Below, in pieces: positions 22,121 through 31,336 of a stretch of 32,231 nucleotides of DNA. The notes beneath the pieces are model-generated. The model had not been told where the DNA came from, did no database searches, and saw only the letters and a list, made by a program, of their open reading frames with translations. Both the position numbers and the translations under genes were made by a program. The DNA comes from Russula earlei (lineage: Eukaryota; Basidiomycota; Agaricomycetes; Russulales; Russulaceae). The stretch is taken from positions 1 to 32,231 of the forward strand of contig JAGFNK010000584.1 in assembly GCA_025769875.1 (NCBI GenBank). Direction: 5' to 3'. How positions within the stretch are numbered: the stretch's first letter is position 1; the number at the start of each line of letters is the position of its first letter.

Positions 22121-23597
22121 ATGTCGTCGTCTCAACCCTCTGCCCCTGTTGTCCCCATCCTTGATGGCACAAACTATGGTATTTGGTCAAAGGCTATGAA
22201 AGCCTACCTCATGTCTGTTGGACTGTGGGGTTATTGCAATGGCACTTTTGAATTGCCAGTCCTTCCTGGACTTCCTCAGGCGCCTCTTCCCAAAGAGATT
22301 GCTGCCCAGGCTACCACTATTGCAGCCCTGAGAGAATGGAACAAAGGAAATGACATGGCAGTCGGTCATATGGTCCTTAGATCGAGCATCACGATCCAAC
22401 AAGATCTTACATCTTTGGATAACGCTGAGACTATTTGGAATCGCCTAGATACCCTTTATGGCACGGCGATGACCACCAGCATCTATAAGGACTTCAAAGA
22501 AGCCATTTCCATTCGCATTAACCCGAGCCAGCATCCTGGCCCACAAATGGATCGGATACACGCTGCGTTCCAGCGTCTCACCGCATCCTCCCTCATCATT
22601 CCTGACGCCTTACAGGCACTCATCATGCTTGCAGCCATTCCCCTGAAATGGGAAATGCTTGTCCACATTGTCACGCAGAACTATGATCTAGCTGATCTTA
22701 GTCCGAAGGACGTGTGAGAGGCTATTGTCTCTCAATATCAAACGGAAATCAATCGTGGCACAAGTAAGAAGCACAGTGCGCAGAAGCTCTCAGCTGTCAA
22801 GCACAAGCACGGTGACCCCTCCTTCTCCAATCAGCAGCAGGGCAATAAGCCCAAGCGCGATGAAGATAAGGATAAGCGCCAGCGCGGTAAGCGCGGCGGC
22901 AAAGGAAAAGGGAAAGGCAAGGAGAAGGCCGATCACAGCCATGGTCCCGGACACTCCCACATTGCGGATGTTGCCGCACTCCCACTCCCAACCATTACCA
23001 CTATCGCCCATCTGGGTCCCTTGGGGATCCAACAACGTACTGTCCCAACTGCGACTGACCCTTGCAAACATACTCACAGCCCTTACAAGGCCTTAAACAA
23101 AGTGCTTGATCTTGCTGACAATCTTGGGGTAACCCCCACTATACAGACAGTCAAGACCCTCGAGCAGCGGATCTCGACTCAATCCGCTGCCTCGTCAAGT
23201 GCAGTCAAATTACTGTCACCCATCCCTGAGCCTATGGACCAGGACGATGGTGACTTCGCGCAAACAAATACATCGGATTTATTCGACATATATGATGGTA
23301 TTCCAGAAGGTGATGCCGCCCCTGAGCATGCTCCGACCCCATCGGATGAAGCACTTGATTGGGGCAGCGACCCCGAAGATAACGAAGTGTGCGTGCGCCT
23401 CCCTCTCTCTTTTCACTCGCTAAAGAACCTTTTAGCATCTCCCCAGCCCCAAAGCGGGCTAGATATGTCTAATAAGTGTTCACTTGTATCATACAATGTA
23501 CAAATTAGCGAAGGGACTACTTCCCTTCCAAGTGAATGTAACAAAAATTGTTCGAGATGCAGAGGAAAGCACGACTTGAGTAAAATGGGATCCTTAT
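22121..23597 (+). pseudogene. Copia gag (UBN2-like) and start of pol, broken
   Basis: ATG at 22121. The N-terminus VPILDGTNYGIWSKAMKAYL and ETIWNRLDTLYG blocks are the standard Copia gag (DUF4219/UBN2) pattern: a polyprotein coat region assembling retrotransposon particles. After residue 198 the frame meets TGA (22715-22717), where Arg is expected (SPKDV-x-EAIVSQYQTEINRG), but continues open to the Harbinger insertion. A basic Lys/Arg/Gly-rich stretch (about 22840-22930) probably binds nucleic acid. Cysteines in ECNKNCSRCRGKH do not form a clean CCHC knuckle. The frame resumes at 26830. Confidence 0.88.
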
Positions 23598-23757
23598 GGC
23601 CCCATACAGCAACCGAGATTTCTTGAAACTTGAACTTGGAACTTGAATTTCGGGATTAGCCGGGAGTGACAGGTGTGACAGGTGTGATGACAGTGACATG
23701 TCATATGATTAACTAATATCAGTTGTTTTTGTCTGTTAACTGTAATTCACATATTTG
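23598..23757 (+). repeat. Harbinger left terminal inverted repeat (160 bp)
   Basis: Begins GGCCCCATACAGCAACCG and matches the reverse complement of 26667-26826 over all 160 positions I compared. It contains subrepeats, ACTTGAACTTGGAACTTGAA and the pair GTGTGACAG/GTGTGATGACAG, which are candidate transposase or Myb binding sites. Confidence 0.92.
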
Positions 23758-23864
23758 TTGTTGTAATGACTGATGCGCCCAAAAACTTTTTATGCCCCTC
23801 CGAGTCATGGCCGATTTTTTACCCCCCGATTTCAAGTTGTCACTGTCCGTCCCTGGTCAATGCT

Positions 23865-25214
23865 ATGGCTGATTACCTTGATCAGGAGAGGCTGTATCTG
23901 CAGCAGGTACAACGGCGACGCCAACAACTTCTAATGATTTTATATTTTACAGGTTATGCCCTTTATGGCTTCCAGGCCATACTGTCAATACTCAAACCCC
24001 GTTCTCCTCCTATTCCATATCACACCTCCGCCCTCACTGGTCTTGCCTGGGTCCATGAACTACTCACCGGCCACCCAGAATGCATCCGGAATGAACTTGG
24101 GGTCCATAAACATGTGTTTCACAAGCTCCAGCAGACTCTCCACAACTTTGGTGTTGCATCATCTCGGCATGTCCGAATTGAAGAACAGGTTGCCATATTT
24201 CTCTATGCCGCTTCCACCGGGCTGTCAACAACAAATATTGGAGAGCGTTTTCAGTGGTCACCAAGCATGGTCTCAAAGTACGTATCCCATGGTTTCCTTC
24301 TATATATCTTCTGATGGATATCCAGATATTTTAAAAAGATACTTGGAGTTCTCGCAACCCCCCCTTTCTACACCACCTTTGTACAGCTTCCTGATGCCGA
24401 TTCCCCTCCTCACCCCTTTATCCAAGGGAATCCCAAATTTTTTCCCTTTTTCAAGGATGCCCTGGGTGCTATTGACGGCACCCACATCAGTTGTTACTCC
24501 ACTGCTCCAGAGCACGATGCAACAAGAGACCGCAATGGCGTTCTCTCACAGAACTGCCTTGCTGCTTGTTCATTTGACCTCCACTTCACATATCTTTTGA
24601 CTGGTTGGGAGGGCTCCACCTGCCGACTCAACTCTTTTCCACGATGCCCATCATTCCGATTTCCCCATCCCAAGAGGGAAATACTATCTCGCTGATGCAG
24701 GCTTTGCCTCATCAAACACACTGCTTGTTCCTTATCGAGGTGTACGATATCATCTATCTGAGTGGGGTCATGCTGGCATACGGTGCGTTCTCTCTTTCTT
24801 TCCCATCTTCTCACTAATTTTTACGCTTGTCCTAGGCCACGCACACCCCAGGAATTATTCAATCTGCGCCATGCTCAAGCTCGCAATGTCATAGAGTGTA
24901 TGTTTGGGATTCTCAAGCGGCGTTTCAAAATCCTTCGGTACCCCCCTGAGTATAACATGGACATTCAAGCGCACATCCCATCGGCACTTGCAGCCCTTCA
25001 CAATTTTATTCGCCATTATGATCACAGTGAGATCGATGTATTTGATGACAGGGTAGACCCTCAGATGGGTCATCGTGAAGCGGCTGGTGAACTGGGAAGA
25101 GGGGTAGTGATGCGCTATGAGAGGGAGCAAGCAAATATCAGGTGAGACAGGATTGCAGGTGAGATGTGGGAGCAGTATCAGAAAACACTTGAGGATCGCG
25201 CAGCAGGTATTTAG
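23865..25214 (+). pseudogene. PIF/Harbinger DDE transposase, frameshifted
   Basis: Cut-and-paste transposase of the DDE_Tnp_4 family. Exons 23865-24277, 24326-24782 and 24836-25214 with introns of 48 and 53 nt. An in-frame ATG at 23766 is an alternative start. Catalytic residues: first Asp in GAIDGTHIS (about 24470), second in YYLADAGFASSNTLL (about 24690), Glu in RNVIECMFGILKRRF (about 24895). The N-terminal part (HELLTGHPECIRNELGVHKH, VAIFLYAASTGLS) is the usual helical region. Two lesions: a one-base frameshift near 24617 (between GWEGS and PADSTLFHDA) and TGA at 25143-25145 where CGA would give RDRIAGEMWEQYQ, with the natural stop at 25212-25214. Confidence 0.9.
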
Positions 25215-25323
25215 TTCAGACACATGTCCACATGTTTTCAGAAAATGAAAGAACACTTCATGGCATTCAACAAATTACGATACATGCGTGTGATGGGTGA
25301 CTACTGTAGAAGTACAACTACAG

Positions 25324-26661
25324 TCAGGATGTCCTGGCCTTCTCCAACAGATCCTTGATGTAGTTGCGTGCAATCTCACACGACAACGCTGACCCATTAG
25401 TCATAAGCACAATATAACTGTCTATGTGCACGATGTCACAAGATCCCAAGATATTGATCACAGGGACAACATCATCCATGGAGAGCCATTCACCATTCAG
25501 TTCAATATCCTGGGTAAGATGTTGAATTGCCAGTGACCGACGGGTGGTCTCGGGAAGTGCCGAGATAGTTATGATGTCATTTGAAGGCGGCATATGCATG
25601 GCCGGAGGTGGGGCTGGGGCTGGGTTTGAGGGGAGTGCCAGCGGCATTGGGAGTGGGGGGAGTGCCAGTGACATTGGGGGTGGGGACGAAGCAATGAATG
25701 CATGCATGGTTGAGTTGAAGTTATCGGCAAACCTCTCCATGGTTGACTGCATGCCATGGACAGCAACTGCCATGGAATCAGACTTGAGTTTTTTGGTAAA
25801 TGAGGAAGATGTTTCGGAGGTGACATCCTTGACCTGAGATACTTTGCGTTTGGAATGAAGGACACTGGATGAGGAGGAAGAGCAATCTGGCGCCAGAGAT
25901 GACAAGGAGTCCCCACTTTGACGTTCAAACAAATTGGGATTGGGGGACAGCGACGCAGATGACTGAGGGGGAGTAAAATGGGCTGTCAACTGCGTGCCCC
26001 TGATATGAATGGTGGCCTCTTGCACTTGATGGCATCAGAGATTTCATGATGCTGCGATGCGGCCAGCCTTTATCCCTGTACTTCTTGTATTCTTGATTTT
26101 TCTACTAATGATCAGATGGCATTGACAAATTAGATGTTATGTACGCACCTTGACTAGATCACTCCACACCGATTCCATTTCAGGTGGAACAACAATTCCA
26201 TTCTCATCGGTCCATAGGTGCCCAACCCTGGACTCATTCCTGAGAGCAACGATTAGCAAGTACTCCTTCTTCATCTAGTAGTAGACGATGTTAGCTGCGT
26301 GATATGGCAAAGCAAAAAAATTTCGTACCCTTTGCCATTTTGATTTGCACATAGGTCCAGTCTTGATAGGACCCTTCTCATGCATGGGCTTAATAGAATT
26401 GGCTGCTTGGTTGAAGGTAAGGTCCTTGAACATGGCATTGGAGGTCATGTTTCCTTCTTGTTTCCGCTCGACAAGGAACAGTAGAAATGCAGCTTCCTCT
26501 TCAGTTGTCCATATAGCCTTGTTACTTTCTGAGATTAGACTTCCTTCCATGGAATCTGGACTTATTGATGAGCGGGTCTGCATCATATGGGGTGGTGGAG
26601 GTGGGGGTAGAAAGATTGACGCGCCAATCGTTCCTGAGCCCAAGTCATTACACGACATCAC
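25324..26661 (-). pseudogene. Harbinger Myb/SANT-like DNA-binding protein, frameshifted
   Basis: Accessory protein that Harbinger elements need for DNA binding and transposase import. Exons 26329-26661, 26149-26274 and 26101 downwards, with introns 26275-26328 and 26102-26148. The trihelix/SANT domain is visible: AIWTTEEEAAFLLFLVERK, CKSKWQR, VWSDLVKKNQEYKKYRDKGW and SLMPSSARG. A one-base shift near 26020 separates this from a C-terminal frame (25324-26025), rich in Ser/Pro with a helical QSTMERFADNFNSTMHAFI stretch and the typical LSMDD...ALSCEIARNYIKDLL end. It faces the transposase tail to tail, 110 bp apart. Confidence 0.8.
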
Positions 26662-26666
26662 ATATG

Positions 26667-26826
26667 CAAATATGTGAATTACAGTTAACAGACAAAAACA
26701 ACTGATATTAGTTAATCATATGACATGTCACTGTCATCACACCTGTCACACCTGTCACTCCCGGCTAATCCCGAAATTCAAGTTCCAAGTTCAAGTTTCA
26801 AGAAATCTCGGTTGCTGTATGGGGCC
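26667..26826 (-). repeat. Harbinger right terminal inverted repeat (160 bp)
   Basis: Inverse complement of 23598-23757, ending GTATGGGGCC at 26826 and followed by the TAT target copy. Inside the boundary (26666 and lower) the sequence diverges from the left end at once. Confidence 0.92.
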
Positions 26827-26829
26827 TAT

Positions 26830-27961
26830 GGCTCCTTGACTCTGGTGCGTCAGCACACTTCTTCTTCGAAATAAAAGACTTTATAGAGTATATGCCAGCT
26901 TTGCCACACAAAAGATCCCCTGTTAAAACTGCCGATAACACAATATATGTGGAAGGCAAAGGTGCTGTGTTGCTTCGGCACACTGTCAACTCTAAAATGG
27001 TTGTCACGCGCATTTCTCCTGTTCTCTATATTCCGAAAATTAACACTCGGATATTATCTATGGGGGAGTTTTTACAACAAGGGATGCATGCATTAGGGAA
27101 TAATAGACATATTTCCCTATGAGAGGAAGGACGTATAATCCTGTCCTCTTACCCCTTATTCCCGGGTCAAACCACGTATTGGTTAGACACCTCTATTGAA
27201 AGCGCACAAGCGCATTCTCTTATCTATGCAGTAGATTATGATGTCATTCACTGACGCCTTGGCCACCCATCTAAGGATGTCGTAACATGTGCAAAGACAC
27301 ATACCAAGGGTCTCCCTGAAGACCTGAAAATCTCTCAGGAACAGCCGGTATGTCCTGGCTGTGTGCAAGGCAAGATGCCTGCATCTGCGCACCCCCCTTC
27401 TGAAACTCGTGCTTCTGCACCATTTGAGTGTATTCACTCGGACCTTAAGAGTTTCCCTGTGAAGTCATATCATAAGTACGAATATTTCGTCAGCTTCATT
27501 GACAATTATTCCTCCTATCCATGGATCACACTCCTAAAAAATAAAAAATTGACCATAATGGCCGTCAAACAATTCCTTGCTATGGTCAAAAACCAATACA
27601 AAGCAGGAATCAAAGAGTGGATGTCCGATGCTGGTGGAGAGTACAAGTCCGAGGCCTTTGATAACGTCCTAAAGGACAAAGGAATTAAAATCCTGCAAAG
27701 CGCCCCATACACTCCACAACAGAATGGATGCGCAGAGCACTTTATGCACACTGTAATGGACAAAGCTCAGGCAATGCACCTTGAAGCTTGTCTACCTCCC
27801 TCCTGGTGGGAATTTGCAGTGAATCATGGGACACACTGTTACAATAGGACACCTGCCAGACGCCTTCAATGGCGTACACCCTATGAAGTCCTAAAAAACG
27901 AGGTCCCTGATATCTCACACCTCAGAGTATTTGGTTGCGGTGCATATGTGCACATACCAGA
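26830..27961 (+). pseudogene. Copia protease and integrase, broken
   Basis: Continues the frame interrupted at 23597. The retropepsin active site LLDSGASAHF is at about 26830-26865. An integrase zinc finger follows (IH-x-RLGHPSKDV...CPGC, the HHCC pattern, about 27246-27360), then the DDE core: CIHSDLKSF, FIDNYSSYPW, WMSDAGGEYKSEAF and TPQQNGCAEHF (Glu about 27736). In the last block the usual NGRAERFNRT reads NGCAEHFMHT, with two Arg losses compatible with CpG transitions. TGA codons at 27120-27122 and 27252-27254. The frame ends at VHIP where the Gypsy LTR begins (27962). Confidence 0.9.
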
Positions 27962-28225
27962 TGTTACGAACCAAGGCCAGGTCCTGGCCGTAGATGGCCC
28001 TATTTCACTCAAGAGAGACCTCTCTTTGTTTGCATTACCAACTCCCTTCCATTTTCTGGACTATCCCTCCCACAGTGCAAGATATCGCTATTGCAAAGGC
28101 ACTATAACACGACCAGGCACCCGTTTCCTAATCGGGTAATCATCGCGTGGCAGCCACATGGTCACCCAGCCACCAGGAACCCGAAACAGCAGCACAAACT
28201 CTTAGAAACTGTTGCATAACTCACC

Positions 28226-28326
28226 TGACGTCATCAAGGCTCCAATGACATCATGGCTGACTGAGCGACTCCACAGTGACCTCATAGGCTCACTAAGTGC
28301 TCCACAGTGACATCATAATGATGTCA
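28226..28326 (+). promoter_or_regulatory. cluster of five CRE/ATF-like octamers in Gypsy LTR
   Basis: TGACGTCA (28226), TGACATCA (28246), TGACCTCA (28277), TGACATCA (28308) and TGATGTCA (28319) lie within 101 bp, about 140 bp upstream of the TATA box. TGACGTCA is the ATF/CREB bZIP consensus; the others differ by one base. Several are embedded in a repeated phrase, gctccacagtgac-tcat. The arrangement looks like an enhancer made by duplication. Confidence 0.6.
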
Positions 28327-28462
28327 TTGCTCCACAATGATCAGTAATGCGCTCAGTAAGCCTGGAACTTGACACAAGTGAGTTTATGCCTCTGTAGTCC
28401 TATTGGATGGTACCAAAGAGTCTAGGATAGTCCCAGTTCTTTGTAATCGACCCTGTACACTG

Positions 28463-28469
28463 TATATAA
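28463..28469 (+). promoter_or_regulatory. TATA box of Gypsy LTR
   Basis: TATATAA about 500 bp into the LTR, followed by a pyrimidine-rich leader (from 28500). It fixes the plus orientation of the element. Confidence 0.6.
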
Positions 28470-28820
28470 GCCCCAATGAAGTATGGCAGTCATCAGACTG
28501 TCCATTTGTGATACTCTCATCTTCCTGGGTACTCCCCTGCGACTGCTCAGTTTAAAGACTCCCCTCGCTTCCAAGGTACTCTTCTACGACCGCCTTGTTT
28601 AAAGCCCCTTGTTGCACTGGCTTCTAACCTTCGCCTCTGCCTCCAGTTACATGTACCAGTCCCCTTCTGGTACATCTTAGTCATTTGGCTCGTCCTCTTG
28701 TTCAACGCCACCTACGCCGCGTACCATCTGTTCTGACCCTTGCCCACCTGCTCCTGAGTCCACACGGATCGGCAGTACGTGTCTTGACATCTGGACAGTC
28801 TCTCATCATCCTTGTATTGA

Positions 28821-29759
28821 CCAGCCAACGCTCAAGTGTCCACTCCCAACTCCCCCACTTTTGTCAACACTTCCCTGCGTCTCCCTTCTCCTCTCCAGCC
28901 CACTCCACGCACCACCCTTCATCTCCTCACTGAAGACCTCGAACCAGTTGACACGTCCTCGCCCCTCAGCATCCTGTACTCCCCAGAAGCCCCACCATCG
29001 TCTCCCAACGTTTCCCAGCCTGTCCCAGGCGACTTTGTCCCAATCGGCACTCCCCCCCCAGCGCAGAACGAACAACAGCAAGTGGACCGTCCTCCCTTGC
29101 CTGAAGGCTTCCTCGACCATCCCCCCTGCACAGCATTTCGCTTCCACCCGCACCAATACTTCGTCCTCCCTACCACCAATCGTTCCCATGAGCAGTGGCG
29201 TCCCCTCCACGACTTAAATCATCAAGACTACCTGTTGCGCATCCCTACTGCAGACCAGTTAGCTTGTCGTACCTTCACAGACACTTACACCACCGCCTTT
29301 CAAGCATGCGTCGTCCACACTTTTGCGGTGGAACCCTCCAACACTGCCCTCACCACTGAGTACAACCTCACCCCTTTCGGCATCTGCTCTAACATCGGGA
29401 TATACGCCCCGGACGCTGACTTCCCCCTCGGACGCATCGCATATATTTTTAACACTTCTTTGTTTAGGAAACTACTTACCTTGCCTGCTATTTACCACCC
29501 TGCTTACGAGGGCTCGTTTTGCTTATCTATCATACACAACTTCTTGGACGGACACCTTGCCTTTGCTTACAGTTACTTACATTTCGAGGAGAACACTAAC
29601 TGCGTGTCCCTACGTCACTACTCGACTTATACAGTCGACACCATACGATTCAACCCCCAGCTACTTCGCTTCTGTTTCACACCTCGTATCTCTCCTAACC
29701 CTCTTGAAATAATCGAGAGGTACCGTCTCGAAACCATAGATCTTGCGCACGGTTCTTAA
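28821..29759 (+). CDS. unknown 300-codon open frame A upstream of gag
   Basis: Open from a TGA at 28818 to TAA at 29757-29759. It contains no ATG codon at all; the best non-ATG candidate is GTG at 28836, perhaps a mutated ATG. The first 90 residues are Pro/Ser/Thr-rich and probably disordered; the rest looks folded, with many aromatic residues (FRFHPHQYFVLP, IYHPAYEGSFCLSIIHNFL, SLRHYSTYTVDTIRFNPQL). I recognise no family. It lies between LTR and gag of the Gypsy element, where fungal elements normally have only a short leader. It is followed by two AATAAA hexamers (29788, 29799) and a GTAAGA donor-like site (29763). It could be a captured gene, an accessory retroelement protein, or a decayed older insertion. 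Confidence 0.4.
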   Translation, partial: PANAQVSTPNSPTFVNTSLRLPSPLQPTPRTTLHLLTEDLEPVDTSSPLSILYSPEAPPSSPNVSQPVPGDFVPIGTPPPAQNEQQQVDRPPLPEGFLDHPPCTAFRFHPHQYFVLPTTNRSHEQWRPLHDLNHQDYLLRIPTADQLACRTFTDTYTTAFQACVVHTFAVEPSNTALTTEYNLTPFGICSNIGIYAPDADFPLGRIAYIFNTSLFRKLLTLPAIYHPAYEGSFCLSIIHNFLDGHLAFAYSYLHFEENTNCVSLRHYSTYTVDTIRFNPQLLRFCFTPRISPNPLEIIERYRLETIDLAHGS

Positions 29760-29787
29760 AAAGTAAGAACCATCCTTGTAACGCTTC

Positions 29788-29804
29788 AATAAAGATCGAA
29801 TAAA
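29788..29804 (+). promoter_or_regulatory. two AATAAA hexamers after open frame A
   Basis: AATAAA at 29788-29793 and 29799-29804, 28 and 39 bp after the stop of open frame A and before frame B. They resemble polyadenylation signals, which would be odd inside a retroelement transcript unless frame A makes its own mRNA. In fungi this hexamer is a weak predictor. Confidence 0.3.
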
Positions 29805-29821
29805 CCCTTCTTCTTTTTGCC

Positions 29822-30748
29822 TTGACTAAAGTGCCTCGAGAGTATGCCTTAGAAGAAGACGAAGAAGAAGACGCTATCACCAGACATGTCTTGAGTCTAA
29901 ACCATTATCGAACTTGGACCTCAGTCGCATTCCCTGTCACTACTTTAACCAACTTGCACGACGTACCAGAAATTGAACCACCTCACGAGGACTTCCCCCA
30001 CCTCATTGTTAAAGAATTCCTTGGAGTCTTGCCTTTTGGACAACTCTTAAGCCACGACGAACACGCACTGTACCTTGAAACTCTTAGTCGACTTCTGCCA
30101 CCAGCACGACAACAATTATTATATTGGCACCTTGCTCAAGCAAAGAACATCCAAGGACAACCAGTTGACTATCAATCCCTACGCACCAGCGAATTAATCC
30201 TCTGGACCAGAGTCATTCAACCACGCCACCATATCATTGTCCACTCCTTGAGAACAGGATATCGTTTATTTTACTTAGCTTGGACTTATATCAGCTACTA
30301 TTGACTCACAGTCCAGTTCTACCACCTACGCCTCAACAGAATACAAAGGGAAAACCAATCTTACGTTCAACTTGCTGTTGTACCAGGAATACACAACACC
30401 TTTGATTGGGAAACTAACTCTTGGTTATACGACGCCGACTATAATCAACCTTGGGCAATTACCAGCCCAGATGCCTCATATACTGGTCCCCCTACATATT
30501 ATTCAATCCCAGCAGTCCTCGAAGCCTCAAGCCTCGTCCCTCGACCCCTCACGCCAATCCAAACCACTGTCCCAACCAGTCAAGAATGTTGGTCCGCCAG
30601 TACAGAAAATACTGAAACAGATCTGTGGGTTACCCGGTGTAACTGCAAAGCAGAGTATTGCACGTGCGGTTATCGACCAGACACACCTCCCACTCCTAAT
30701 GGAATCACCCTGTGGACACCAGGTGATTATCACCTCCCAATTCAGTAG
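29822..30748 (+). pseudogene. unknown open frame B upstream of gag
   Basis: Frame open to TGA at 30302-30304 and again to TAG at 30746-30748, about 308 codons with no ATG. The part before the TGA has a Glu/Asp-rich start (EEDEEED) and a helical segment (SHDEHALYLETLSRLLPPARQQL). The part after it has FDWETNSWLYDADYNQPW and a cysteine cluster CNCKAEYCTC (about 30635) that could bind metal. Codon content and amino-acid texture continue across the TGA, so that stop is likely a mutated Arg codon. No family recognised. It is in a different frame from A and C. Confidence 0.35.
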
Positions 30749-30777
30749 TCCTGGCTCCTCGACACAGAAGACGTGCA

Positions 30778-31332
30778 ATGTCTCAGCGAGCTCCCTCTAG
30801 AGAAACAGTTCCCAATGCAAGAGGATTCCTTGTTGAAAGACCATTACCTCCTACTCCCCCTGACGCCTACGTACCCCTGTTTACCAGTTGTATTCCTACA
30901 CCTGTCGTACCTTCTCAACCCTTTGCATCACCATTAGTCGAATCCCCTGACAGTATCGACATTAGAAATACTGAACTACATCTTTATTTGCCAGAACAAT
31001 CTTTCTTAGCTCTGAACCTACCTACGCAATCGAAAAGAGAACTACTTGAATTCAAGAACTATTGTATGGGGGCGTGGCATTTAAGGACAACACACTTTGT
31101 GGTGTATCAACACCCCACCAGAGAGATAAACGACTTTGCTATCTCTGCAGCAGAATTCGAAGGATACTTGTGGAAAACCTGAGTAGTCTTGACCCAAAGC
31201 AGCATCACCAAAGAATACTCCCGAATCCACTTGAGAAAACACCAAGGAAGACCTGACACTATTTGACTGAAACCAGCCTACACCATTGCATATCCTTGGA
31301 ACAACGGCCATTGGACTATAACTGTTGTCTAG
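30778..31332 (+). pseudogene. unknown open frame C directly upstream of gag
   Basis: ATG at 30778, open to TGA at 31180-31182; the same frame then continues with protein-like sequence through TGA at 31264-31266 to a TAG at 31330-31332, 4 bp before the gag ATG. Both TGAs fit CGA to TGA decay. Pro-rich N-terminus (RPLPPTPPDAYVPLF), then a mixed region (LHLYLPEQSFLALNLPTQSK, YPWNNGHWTITVV). No family recognised. The tight spacing to gag suggests these frames belong to the same element. Confidence 0.35.
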
Positions 31333-31336
31333 ATCT

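Larger units (their letters stand above)
23598..26826 (+). mobile_element. PIF/Harbinger DNA transposon
   Basis: 3229-bp element with 160-bp terminal inverted repeats that read as identical and a 3-bp target duplication TAT (23595-23597 and 26827-26829). It holds the two convergent genes typical of the superfamily: a DDE transposase (+) and a Myb/SANT-like DNA-binding protein (-). Excising it with one TAT restores SLWLLDSGASAHF of the Copia protease, proving the ends. Identical repeats suggest a recent insertion, yet both genes carry lesions, so it may have been moved by enzymes supplied elsewhere. Confidence 0.93.
21639..27961 (+). mobile_element. Ty1/Copia retrotransposon, interrupted twice
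   Basis: 5' part of a Copia element: LTR, gag, protease and integrase in the order typical of Copia. It is split by a Harbinger element (23598-26826) directly upstream of the protease DSGA motif and by a Gypsy element (from 27962) after the integrase. Reverse transcriptase, RNase H and the 3' LTR are not in the window and should lie beyond the Gypsy insertion. Three in-frame TGA codons (22715, 27120, 27252) show it is inactive. Confidence 0.9.
27962..28651 (+). repeat. probable 5' LTR of Gypsy element (end uncertain)
   Basis: Starts TGTTACGAACC; the 3' boundary is a guess at ...CTCCAGTTACA (28651), because no second LTR is in the window. It holds five CRE-like octamers (28226-28326) and a TATA box at 28463-28469. 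Just past the proposed end lies a palindrome, ATGTACCAG and CTGGTACAT (28651-28675). Confidence 0.5.

Noticed and set aside
23956..24600. 214-codon plus-strand open frame overlapping the Harbinger transposase
   Set aside because: Out of frame with the DDE transposase motifs, which run through exons 23865-24277 and 24326-24782; it is a shadow.
28806..29210. Minus-strand open frames opposite frame A
   Set aside because: No motif, low-complexity Gly/Trp/Arg content arising as complement of a Pro/Ser/Thr-rich coding stretch.
29757..29831. An intron (GTAAGA at 29763 to AAAG at 29831) joining frames A and B
   Set aside because: Frame A stops (TAA 29757-29759) four bases before the donor, so splicing would not fuse the proteins unless that stop is also a mutation; kept only as a remark.
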